From Verrucomicrobiota bacterium (GTDB lineage: Bacteria > Verrucomicrobiota > Verrucomicrobiia > Verrucomicrobiales > Akkermansiaceae), in NCBI GenBank assembly GCA_026397695.1, contig JAPLUJ010000483.1:1-7511 (forward strand): a stretch of 7,511 nt of DNA, in the 5' to 3' direction. The translations under genes and the position numbers were made by a program. Each line of letters begins with the position of its first letter. Within the stretch, counting starts at the first letter, position 1. Shown here one piece after another: positions 1 through 5,616 of the stretch. The notes beneath the pieces are model-generated. The model had not been told where the DNA came from. It did not search any database and saw only the letters and a program-made list of their open reading frames with translations.

Positions 1-287
1 ACCTCCGGATAAATCGCACGCAGGCGTTTCAACAATTCCTCATCCGTCAATCCGCCTTCCTTCATCGGCGGCACTTCCAACAGAATGTGCACGTGGTTGC
101 ACATCAGGCAGTATGCCAGCACCCGGCACCCCGAAAAGTTCCCATACATCCGCATGTAGGTGCGGAATTGTTCCTTTTCAGTCTGTCCGAACGCCAGGCG
201 CCGCTCCACCACCCGTGTCACGCAATGGTAAATCACCGGGCGTACAAATGAATCCTTCCAAGGGGCCAGCCAGCGTGCGCGTCTCAT
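1..287 (-). CDS. RAYT / Y1-type (IS200-like) transposase, 5' part
   Basis: Partial gene read leftward from ATG at 287-285; 95 codons are present and the gene leaves the window at base 1. The protein has the layout of REP-associated tyrosine transposases, single-strand HUH nucleases that cut and join REP hairpins. Near residue 20 there is I-Y-H-C-V-T-R, the N-terminal strand that carries R/V-T-R in this family. At residues 59-71 there is Y-C-L-M-C-N-H-V-H-I-L-L-E, where H65-x-H67 is the metal-binding HUH pair. The catalytic Tyr lies further downstream, outside the window, so activity cannot be judged. The reading frame is also open upstream of 287, but no Shine-Dalgarno sequence favours another start; 287 is the first ATG giving a normal family N-terminus. 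It is divergent from the redox operon and functionally unrelated to it. REP-like palindromes inside 5176-7004 may be substrates of this kind of enzyme, but that link is inference. Confidence 0.85.
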   Translation of the reverse strand, partial: MRRARWLAPWKDSFVRPVIYHCVTRVVERRLAFGQTEKEQFRTYMRMYGNFSGCRVLAYCLMCNHVHILLEVPPMKEGGLTDEELLKRLRAIYPE

Positions 288-400
288 AATCGGATTGAAG
301 TGAAGTGGTTGGAATAAAAAAGGTGAATAAGGTGGTGACAGTGTACGGCCGCATCCTATCCCGCATGACCAACACCGCAAGCCAATATTAATTATTTATC

Positions 401-431
401 TGACACTCTATTGACACTCTGCTGGCACTGG
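401..431 (+). repeat. 11-bp-period direct repeats (TGACACTCT)
   Basis: TGACACTCT occurs at 401-409 and again exactly at 412-420. A degenerate third copy, TGGCACTGG, is at 423-431, so the period is 11 bases, about one helical turn. A related TGACAGTGT is at 336-344. The array lies just upstream of the candidate promoter, where a regulator binding on one face of the helix would sit. The repeat is seen directly; the regulatory role is inference. Confidence 0.45.
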
Positions 432-450
432 ACAGCCCCGCACACATGGC

Positions 451-479
451 TTGCCAGACCGGGCGGGAGGCTCTATTTT
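451..479 (+). promoter_or_regulatory. Candidate sigma70 promoter of the redox operon
   Basis: TTGCCA (451-456, five of six to TTGACA) and TATTTT (474-479, four of six to TATAAT) are separated by 17 bases, placing a start site near 486 and giving a leader of about 75 nt before the ATG at 560. A perfect TTGACA at 411-416 has no acceptable -10 at the right distance. As all downstream genes overlap, this is the only place in the window where an operon promoter is expected. The match is by eye only. Confidence 0.33.
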
Positions 480-559
480 CGGTGCATGATCGACATCGCA
501 GTTCACCCTATCCGGCACCTTTCGTCCGCTGACCCGGCAGTCCATCCGTATTGCCACAC

Positions 560-1963
560 ATGAAGCGGACCCCCCTGATCCTCGCCAAATTCCTACCTGC
601 GACGCTGGCGTGTGTGGCCGCGGGCTTGCTGGCCTACGTCTGGTTGGGCGGTCTGCCCGACGGTTGGGTGGCGCTGCGCATTCCGCTCCTTGGCGGCGAC
701 GGGGCGAACGATACCAGCGGTCCTTCGCCACTCGAAAAGGCCACCCTCACGATATCGGGCGGCACCGCCACCGATCTTCCCGGTGCCTGGCCCGGCTTCC
801 GCGGGCCTAACAGAGATGCGATTTCACCCGAGGACACGCCCTTGGCCGATGTATGGGCTCCCGGCGAGCCCAAACCCGTTTGGTCGGTGGACACCGGCGA
901 AGGTCACGCCGGTGCCGCGGTGCTCAACGGCCGCGTTTATCTGATGGACTACGACCGCGCGGCCAAGACCGACGCCCTGCGCTGCCTCTCGTTGGCAGAT
1001 GGCAAGGAAATTTGGAAGTTCTCCTACCCGTTGGCCGTCAAACGCAACCACGGCATGTCGCGCACCATCCCCGCCGTCACTCACAAGCATGTTGTCAGCC
1101 TCGGCCCGAAGTGCCACGTCAGTTGCCTCGATGCGGTAAGCGGAAAATTCCAGTGGGGCATCGATTTGGTGAGGGAATACGGCACCACCGTGCCAGCGTG
1201 GTATGCGGGCCAGTGCCCGTTGATTGACGGCGACCGGGTGATTCTGGCACCTGCGGGCAGCAGCCTGATGATTGCGGTGGAGATCACCACGGGAAAAGTG
1301 TTATGGAAAACCCCGAACCCGCGCGACTGGAAAATGACCCACGTGTCCATCACGCCCATGGATATCGCGGGGCGCAAAACCTATATCTATTGCGGCCACC
1401 GCGGGGTGTCCGGCGTGGCCGCCGACGATGGTTCGGAACTTTGGTTCACCCCCGATTGGAAAATCAGCATCGCCACCGTGCCCTCACCCGTGCCGGTGCC
1501 TGACAACCGGATTTTCCTCTCCGGGGGCTACGAGGCGGGCAGCCTGATGTTGGAAATCACCGGCAAGGACGGTGCATGGCAGGCCAAGCCCGCCTTCCGC
1601 CTCGACGCGGATACCTTCGGCGCCACCCAGCAAACACCCATCCTCCACGCCGGCCACCTCTACGGGGTGCGCCCGAACGGAGAACTCGTCTGCCTCAACC
1701 TGCAAGGCAAGGTGCTGTGGAAAAGCGGCTCCAGCCACCGCTTCGGCCTCGGACCGTTCCTGGTGGCCAACGGTAAAATCTTCGTGATGGACGACAACGG
1801 CCACTTGACGATGGCGCAAGCCGCCCCGGAGGGTTTCAAAGTGCTTGCCAGTGCCAAGGTGCTCGACGGCCACGATGCCTGGGGACCGATGGCGATGGTA
1901 GGCGGCCGCCTGATTGTTAGAGACCTGACGCGCATGGTCTGCCTTGACTTGCGAAAGAAATGA
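560..1963 (+). CDS. Membrane-anchored PQQ-like beta-propeller protein 1
   Basis: 467 residues from ATG 560; a TTG nine bases upstream (551) is in frame, but ATG is the simpler choice, and neither has a clear Shine-Dalgarno. A positively charged start (M-K-R) followed by a hydrophobic segment at about residues 11-30 looks like a signal anchor, placing the rest outside the cytoplasm. A low-complexity linker leads to W-P-G-F-R-G-P-N at 77-84, a motif common at the start of PQQ-like propellers in Planctomycetota and Verrucomicrobiota. The remainder is built from repeats ending in D-G-K-E-I-W, S-G-K-F-Q-W, T-G-K-V-L-W, D-G-S-E-L-W and Q-G-K-V-L-W, typical of an eight-bladed PQQ/BamB-type fold. The fold does not prove PQQ binding, and I see no quinoprotein dehydrogenase signature. 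It may be a scaffold, substrate-binding or redox-partner protein. First gene of the operon; its TGA overlaps the next ATG by four bases (ATGA). Confidence 0.85.
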   Translation: MKRTPLILAKFLPATLACVAAGLLAYVWLGGLPDGWVALRIPLLGGDGANDTSGPSPLEKATLTISGGTATDLPGAWPGFRGPNRDAISPEDTPLADVWAPGEPKPVWSVDTGEGHAGAAVLNGRVYLMDYDRAAKTDALRCLSLADGKEIWKFSYPLAVKRNHGMSRTIPAVTHKHVVSLGPKCHVSCLDAVSGKFQWGIDLVREYGTTVPAWYAGQCPLIDGDRVILAPAGSSLMIAVEITTGKVLWKTPNPRDWKMTHVSITPMDIAGRKTYIYCGHRGVSGVAADDGSELWFTPDWKISIATVPSPVPVPDNRIFLSGGYEAGSLMLEITGKDGAWQAKPAFRLDADTFGATQQTPILHAGHLYGVRPNGELVCLNLQGKVLWKSGSSHRFGLGPFLVANGKIFVMDDNGHLTMAQAAPEGFKVLASAKVLDGHDAWGPMAMVGGRLIVRDLTRMVCLDLRKK

Positions 1964-2232
1964 ACGACATCCAAGGTATTCCCATCATGCATCATCGTCG
2001 GAACATCCTTCTGGGCGGCCTGCGCTGCGGCGGCTTGCTCGCGCTCGGTGGGGTCGCATCGCTGCTGGGGTGGCGCAGTCTGCACGGCACATGCCTGCGC
2101 AATGACCCGTGCGGGGCCTGCCCGTTGTTCACCGCTTGCGGACTGCCCAAGGCGCTGGACGCGAAAACCCCAAACCCGGCCAGCCCGCCGGCCGCCGGAG
2201 CCAACCCCAAAACCCGTTCCAAAGATGTCTGA
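1960..2232 (+). CDS. Small exported/anchored protein with four clustered cysteines
   Basis: 90 residues from ATG 1960, which overlaps the preceding stop; a second in-frame ATG at 1987 would start M-H-H-R-R-N-I-L-L-G-G and give a more standard signal peptide. R-R-N-I-L-L-G at 13-19 followed by an Ala/Gly/Leu-rich stretch to about residue 37 resembles a Tat signal or membrane anchor. Cysteines C45, C51, C54 and C60 form C-x5-C-x2-C-x5-C, followed by G-L-P-K-A. After that comes a Pro/Ala-rich tail. Four close cysteines among Fe-S protein genes suggest a small cluster or metal site, but the spacing is not a classical ferredoxin motif. I do not recognise a named family. Start and stop overlap the flanking genes, supporting that it is a real operon member. 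Confidence 0.72.
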   Translation: MNDIQGIPIMHHRRNILLGGLRCGGLLALGGVASLLGWRSLHGTCLRNDPCGACPLFTACGLPKALDAKTPNPASPPAAGANPKTRSKDV

Positions 2233-3409
2233 GGATTTGCCTAACAGTCTGCAGCCGGCCATGCCTGATCCGGCGGATGTTGCTTCTCGCACAGCCCCAT
2301 CGGCGGAAGCACCGACAGGGATCTCGTCGCTCCCCAAGGAAGCAACCGCGGGCATGTCGTCGCTGGTGAAGCGTCGTTCGATCCTGCGCGCGGCGGCGTG
2401 GGGCGGTGGCATCGCCGGTCTCGGTGGCTTGGCCGGGCTGGCGGTGCGGCGCCTTGTCGGCGGCAACGCTACGCACACAACCGCCAAGTCTGCCCTCGGC
2501 GCGGAATTCACCTACGATGTCGCGCGCTTCCAAACCTCCGATCCGGCGCTGCTGCGCTACGAGGAAATCGCACGTTTTCCAGTTAATCTAACACCTCCCC
2601 GCAATCTCGCCGTCGCGGCCGATGGCACGATTTTTGTTTGCGGCACCGGCGGCATCCGGAAATTCTCGTCCACGGGCGAACCCGCCCTCGCCATTCCGTT
2701 AGACCAACCGGTGGTGTCGCTCGCACTCCGCCCTAACGGTGAAATCCTCGCCGGCCAGGCAGGAAAAATCACGGTCATGGATGCCACCGGCGCGGTGGTC
2801 GCGGTATGGAGCGATTTGCCCGATGGCCTGCTGCCGACCGCCATCGCTCTAACAAAAGAGTGGATCTTCGTTGCCGATGCCGGTAACCGGGTCGTGCTCA
2901 AACTCGATGCGTCCGGCAAACAAAGCGGCGTCATCGGGGCCCGCGACCCGGCGCGCAACATCCGCGGCTTCGTCGTTCCGAGCCCGTATTTCTGTGTCCG
3001 CATAGCCCCCGACGGCCTGCTCCGCGTTGTCAACCCGGGCGAACACCAAATCGAAGCTTATACCCTCGACGGCGATTTTGAAGTGGCGTGGGGCAAGTGG
3101 TCGTTTGCGCTCGCCGGTTTCTGCGGCTGCTGCAATCCGGTGAGTTTCGACATCTTCCCGGACGGCAGCTTCGTGACCTGCGAGAAAGGCTTGCCACGCG
3201 TCAAATTGTATAACTCCAACGGCGAATTCACCGGCCTGGTGGCCGGACCCGAGGCGTTCCCGGAATACCTCCAAGCCGCCAATGCCGGCACCCCGGATTC
3301 CCTCGGCTCCGGCATCTATGCCGTCATCGACCCGTTAGGCCGCGTGCTGGTCCTCGAGGTGGTCGGCGGCACCGTCCGCATCATGCAACCCAAGGCGCAA
3401 AAACCATGA
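2225..3409 (+). CDS. Tat-signal NHL-repeat beta-propeller protein
   Basis: 394 residues from ATG 2225, which overlaps the previous gene by eight bases. An internal ATG at 2354 (residue 44), with AAGGAAG 11 bases upstream, would give a conventional Tat leader, so the N-terminus is uncertain. The twin-arginine signal K-R-R-S-I-L-R-A at about 49-56 precedes a Gly/Ala/Leu core, implying export in folded form. From about residue 115 the chain consists of NHL/SMP-30-like blades, e.g. P-R-N-L-A-V-A-A-D-G-T-I-F-V, W-I-F-V-A-D-A-G-N-R-V-V, and D-I-F-P-D-G-S-F-V. F-C-G-C-C-N-P at 299-305 adds three cysteines in four residues; I recall this motif from homologues beside ferredoxin genes in related phyla, and it could bind a metal or contact a redox partner. 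The substrate is unknown. The TGA at 3407 overlaps the ATG of the ferredoxin gene. Confidence 0.82.
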   Translation: MSEDLPNSLQPAMPDPADVASRTAPSAEAPTGISSLPKEATAGMSSLVKRRSILRAAAWGGGIAGLGGLAGLAVRRLVGGNATHTTAKSALGAEFTYDVARFQTSDPALLRYEEIARFPVNLTPPRNLAVAADGTIFVCGTGGIRKFSSTGEPALAIPLDQPVVSLALRPNGEILAGQAGKITVMDATGAVVAVWSDLPDGLLPTAIALTKEWIFVADAGNRVVLKLDASGKQSGVIGARDPARNIRGFVVPSPYFCVRIAPDGLLRVVNPGEHQIEAYTLDGDFEVAWGKWSFALAGFCGCCNPVSFDIFPDGSFVTCEKGLPRVKLYNSNGEFTGLVAGPEAFPEYLQAANAGTPDSLGSGIYAVIDPLGRVLVLEVVGGTVRIMQPKAQKP

Positions 3410-3864
3410 CCGACCCGCAAAATATCAGCCGCCGCGATCTGCTCAAGAGCGGCACCCGCGGGCTTGGCCTGTTAGGTTTCGGCGCGGCGACCGGCTTCCT
3501 CGCCGGACGCGACCGCACGGCCGACACCGTCTAACTCTGCACCGGATACTTCGAGCCGGAACCCATCAACCTCGACGAAGGGGCGGAAAACCAGTTGTGC
3601 CCGACCGGCGCGATCAAGCGCGAGTTCATCGAGGATCCCTACTATGAATACAGTATCATTAACGACCGGTGCATTGGATGCGGCAAATGTGTGAAAGGCT
3701 GCAACATGTTCGGCAACGGTTCGCTCTACTTGCAGATCAACCACGACCGGTGCGTGCATTGCAACATCTGCGCGATCTCGCTTGAGTGCCCGTCACAGGC
3801 GTTTGTGCAGGTTCCGGTGAGCCGGCCTTACCTGTTGCGTGGAAAGGGGACGGCGGGGAAATGA
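3406..3864 (+). pseudogene. Tat-signal 4Fe-4S polyferredoxin, interrupted by in-frame TAA
   Basis: ATG 3406 overlaps the previous stop and opens a Tat leader (S-R-R-D-L-L-K-S-G at residues 8-16, then Gly/Leu-rich to about 34). After 42 codons the frame meets TAA at 3532-3534. Past it the same frame continues without another stop to 3864, with L-C-T-G-Y-F, then L-C-P-T-G-A-I, then C-I-G-C-G-K-C-V-K-G-C, then C-V-H-C-N-I-C and C-P. This is a polyferredoxin of the type found beside NapH-like genes. From memory, homologues have a further cysteine-rich stretch of roughly 35-40 residues between the leader and L-C-T-G-Y-F. That stretch is absent in every frame here, so an in-frame deletion whose junction created the TAA is the simplest reading. 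Alternatives are a sequence or assembly error, or a truncated protein started within. The TGA at 3862 overlaps the next ATG. Confidence 0.7.
3595..3864 (+). CDS. 4Fe-4S ferredoxin domain, downstream remnant
   Basis: This is the part of the polyferredoxin that could be translated on its own if ribosomes restart after the TAA at 3532; the first in-frame start is TTG 3595, with a purine-rich GAAGGGGCGG at 3577-3586 about eight bases before it. The 89 residues contain C-x2-C-x2-C-x3-C (C-I-G-C-G-K-C-V-K-G-C) and C-x2-C-x2-C-x5-C-P (C-V-H-C-N-I-C-A-I-S-L-E-C-P), enough for two [4Fe-4S] clusters. It would lack the Tat leader, so it would stay in the cytoplasm. The domain is certain; an independent protein is doubtful. 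Confidence 0.5.
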   Translation: MCPTGAIKREFIEDPYYEYSIINDRCIGCGKCVKGCNMFGNGSLYLQINHDRCVHCNICAISLECPSQAFVQVPVSRPYLLRGKGTAGK

Positions 3865-5183
3865 ATCGTGCGTTGTTAGTCATGCTCGCCATGCTGCTTT
3901 GGTTCGTCGGCCTGGACTGCGCCCTTGGCATCGAGCGGTTTCCGCCACCCGACTTCAGCAGCCATGCGGTGCCGGAAACCGTGGTGCCAGCACCCCAATC
4001 CCGTACTGCCGGGTGGCTCGATGTCGCGGCGCTTGCCGCCGGTTTGGCGGTGGCCGCGTGGCTCAGCCTGCGCCGCCGGTCGCGCCGTGGCATCGTCATT
4101 CTATCACTTATTGCGCTCGCCTATTTCGGGTTTTGGCGGCGCGGTTGCGTGTGTGCCATCGGCTCGGTGCAGAACATCGCCCTCGGCATCGCCAACCCAA
4201 GCTATGCGGTTCCTCTAACAGTGATCGCGTTCTTCACGCTGCCGCTGGTGGTTGCGCTGGTCTGGGGCCGCGCGTTTTGTGCGGGCGTCTGCCCGCACGG
4301 GGCGATCCAGGATCTGGTGCTGGTCAAACCTATCAAGGTGCCGGGATGGCTGGATGAGATGTTGCGCGTCGTGCCATGGATTCATTTGGTGCTGGCGGTA
4401 TTGTTAGCCGCCACCGGCAGCCTGTTCATTCTCTGCAAGTTTGATCCCTTCGTGGGGATTTTCCGCATGGCCGGACCGCGGTGGATGCTTGTCACCGGTG
4501 CCTTGTTGCTCGCGCTCTCGGTGTTTGTCGGGCGTCCATATTGCCGCTACCTCTGCCCCTACGGTGTGTTGTTAGGAGTGGCGTCGCGTTTCGCGAAATG
4601 GCGGCCGACGGTGACGCCGGACACCTGCATCCAGTGCCGCTTGTGTGAAAACTCCTGCCCGTTCGGCGCGCTGAGCGTGCCGATGCCCGCCAAACAGGGA
4701 CCGGAACGCATCGCCAGCGGGCGCCGCCGGATTGTCCTGTTAGCATTGCTGGTGCCGCTCGCCGCGCTGCTCTTCGGCTGGCTCGGCGGCAAGGTCGGCA
4801 TCGCCGCGCTGCCGCTGCATCCCGATGGCCGGCTGGCCGCGCTGGTCCTGATGCAGGAACGCGGCGCCGTGTCGGCACCCGCGCCCGCCGAGCTCACCGC
4901 CTTCCGCCAACTCGGCACAGACCGTCTAACGGTTTTTTCCAGGGCGGGTGCTTTGGAAGCGCGTTTCTTCACGCTCGGGTGCTGGCTCGGCGTGGCCTTC
5001 GGGCTCGTCATGGCGCTGAAGCTCGGTCGCATCTTCTTTCCGGAAAGCTCGGTCGATTACGCCACTGACAGTGGTCGCTGCGTTTCGTGCGCGCGGTGTT
5101 TTGCCACTTGTCCTTATGAACTCGTGCGCCGCGGTGTGCCGGTGTCCTTACCGCCACCGCAGGAAGGAGGCCGGCATGACTGA
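3861..5183 (+). CDS. NapH/NosR-like membrane protein with 4Fe-4S clusters
   Basis: 440 residues from ATG 3861, which overlaps the ferredoxin stop; CGGGGAA just upstream is a usable ribosome-binding site. It has multiple hydrophobic segments (about 4-22, 51-70, 78-92, 116-135, 172-191, 206-223, 290-309, 370-387). C140-x3-C144-P and C228-x3-C232-P are the paired C-x3-C-P motifs of NapH/NosR/CcoG-type proteins. They are followed by C256-x2-C259-x2-C262-x3-C266-P and, near the C-terminus, C407-x2-C410-x2-C413-x3-C417-P, two complete ferredoxin-type [4Fe-4S] sites. C96 and C98 add a C-V-C pair. Proteins of this type pass electrons across or at the membrane, often between quinol or a cytoplasmic donor and exported redox partners. 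No napAB or nos genes are present, so nitrate or nitrous oxide reduction is not indicated. It is the probable electron hub of this operon. It overlaps the next gene by eight bases. Confidence 0.88.
   Translation: MNRALLVMLAMLLWFVGLDCALGIERFPPPDFSSHAVPETVVPAPQSRTAGWLDVAALAAGLAVAAWLSLRRRSRRGIVILSLIALAYFGFWRRGCVCAIGSVQNIALGIANPSYAVPLTVIAFFTLPLVVALVWGRAFCAGVCPHGAIQDLVLVKPIKVPGWLDEMLRVVPWIHLVLAVLLAATGSLFILCKFDPFVGIFRMAGPRWMLVTGALLLALSVFVGRPYCRYLCPYGVLLGVASRFAKWRPTVTPDTCIQCRLCENSCPFGALSVPMPAKQGPERIASGRRRIVLLALLVPLAALLFGWLGGKVGIAALPLHPDGRLAALVLMQERGAVSAPAPAELTAFRQLGTDRLTVFSRAGALEARFFTLGCWLGVAFGLVMALKLGRIFFPESSVDYATDSGRCVSCARCFATCPYELVRRGVPVSLPPPQEGGRHD
5161..5170 (+). promoter_or_regulatory. Strong ribosome-binding site for propeller 2
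   Basis: AGGAAGGAGG lies within the last codons of the NapH-like gene, with five bases before ATG 5176. It is by far the best Shine-Dalgarno in the window and fixes the start of the following gene rather than later in-frame starts. Confidence 0.75.
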
Positions 5184-5616
5184 TCTTGAGGGCAGGGAAA
5201 AGAATGGTGGCGGGCAGGATGCCCGCACCACGGTGGCCCGGGCATCCTGCCCGGAGCCTTCTCTATCAGATCAAGGCGCGGGTCAGCCTGCTAGAGCAAC
5301 CGTGCCTGACACCACGCCGGTTTCGTCACGGGAAATCTGGGCCCGGACCTGTTCGCGCATCGCGTTGATAGCCGGCGTGTTCTCGCTGGTCCTTGGCGGC
5401 TTGCTTGTCATCAACACCTTCTTCATCTATCGGGGACCCGGCAATGGCAAGGTCCGGCTGGTGGAAGGCCGCGAGTTGCTGCAATACAAGACCGACTTGC
5501 GTGCCAATCCGAAAGCCGACGCGCTCAAACTCAAATCCGCCAACTCGACCAGCAACTGCGCCATGAATACTTCCGCCGTGAGCAACTTGCCGGGCGCGGC
5601 GGCTGGTTGTTGTTAG
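5176..5616 (+). CDS. PQQ-like propeller protein 2, N-terminal part (frameshifted)
   Basis: ATG 5176 follows a strong ribosome-binding site and overlaps the previous gene by eight bases. Residues 1-55 are a Gly/Ala/Thr-rich leader encoded partly by a REP-like palindrome. Residues 62-83 form a membrane helix (I-A-L-I-A-G-V-F-S-L-V-L). From about 95 a charged amphipathic stretch begins (L-V-E-G-R-E-L-L-Q-Y-K, then N-P-K-A-D-A-L-K), as in the coiled-coil membrane stalk of related propellers. After residue 120 the sequence turns into S-T-S-N-C-A-M-N-T and stops at TAG 5614. The expected continuation, I-R-Q-L-D-Q-Q-L-R-H-E-Y-F-R-R, is found in the frame of 5607-7004, so the last 26 residues are an out-of-frame artefact. 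Together with 5607-7004 this is one gene, about 609 residues long if repaired. Confidence 0.72.
   Translation: MTDLEGREKNGGGQDARTTVARASCPEPSLSDQGAGQPARATVPDTTPVSSREIWARTCSRIALIAGVFSLVLGGLLVINTFFIYRGPGNGKVRLVEGRELLQYKTDLRANPKADALKLKSANSTSNCAMNTSAVSNLPGAAAGCC
5211..5253. repeat. REP-like palindrome inside a coding region
   Basis: CGGGCAGGATGCCCG (5211-5225) and its exact reverse complement CGGGCATCCTGCCCG (5239-5253) form 15-bp arms around a 13-base loop containing CCACGGTGG, itself nearly palindromic. It lies in the leader codons of the second propeller gene and is translated as G-Q-D-A-R-T-T-V-A-R-A-S-C-P. GGGCAGGATGCCC-type palindromes are, from memory, common dispersed repeats in related phyla. 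Insertion into the leader is inference. Confidence 0.7.
5524..5537 (+). other. Probable frameshift site (missing base)
   Basis: Bases 5524-5535 are a tandem CTCAAA repeat, read C-T-C A-A-A C-T-C A-A-A. Continuing in that frame gives nonsense and a stop at 5614; moving back one base at A5535 gives ATC CGC CAA CTC (I-R-Q-L) and a continuous helix and propeller. One extra A (AAAA for AAA at 5533-5535) would restore A-L-K-L-K-I-R-Q-L. No canonical X-XXY-YYZ slippery heptamer is present, so a real or sequencing deletion is likelier than programmed shifting. Confidence 0.65.

Larger units (their letters stand above)
288..559. other. Divergent intergenic region
   Basis: This is the only non-coding stretch of the window, lying between the leftward transposase gene and the rightward operon. 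It holds an A-rich segment at 311-330, an AT-rich segment at 383-400, direct repeats at 401-431 and a promoter-like pair at 451-479. Reading frames predicted here on either strand have no recognisable protein features and I regard them as spurious. No tRNA, riboswitch or strong terminator hairpin is visible. Confidence 0.6.

Noticed and set aside
421..440. Sigma54-type -24/-12 promoter (TGGCAC at 423-428)
   Set aside because: The -12 element is absent at the needed spacing; GC lies one base off and TTGC is not present.
447..456. TGGCTTGCCA palindrome as an operator
   Set aside because: Only four-base arms and it overlaps the proposed -35; too short to support alone.
2048..2224. N-terminal extension of the NHL protein back to a GTG at 2048
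   Set aside because: The extension is the shadow frame of the small cysteine protein gene; ATG 2225 or 2354 gives a normal Tat-type start.
1660..2511. Long minus-strand open frame (283 codons) and other antisense frames across the operon
   Set aside because: Arg/Ala/Pro-rich composition, no domain signal, and fully covered by well-supported + strand genes; typical of GC-rich shadow frames.
3532..3534. Recoding of the in-frame stop as selenocysteine or pyrrolysine
   Set aside because: The codon is TAA; known recoding for these residues uses TGA or TAG. The missing cysteine segment also indicates lost sequence rather than readthrough.
3786..3860. Earlier start for the NapH-like protein within the ferredoxin gene
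   Set aside because: ATG 3861 has a ribosome-binding site, a hydrophobic N-terminus and the ATGA overlap seen elsewhere in this operon.
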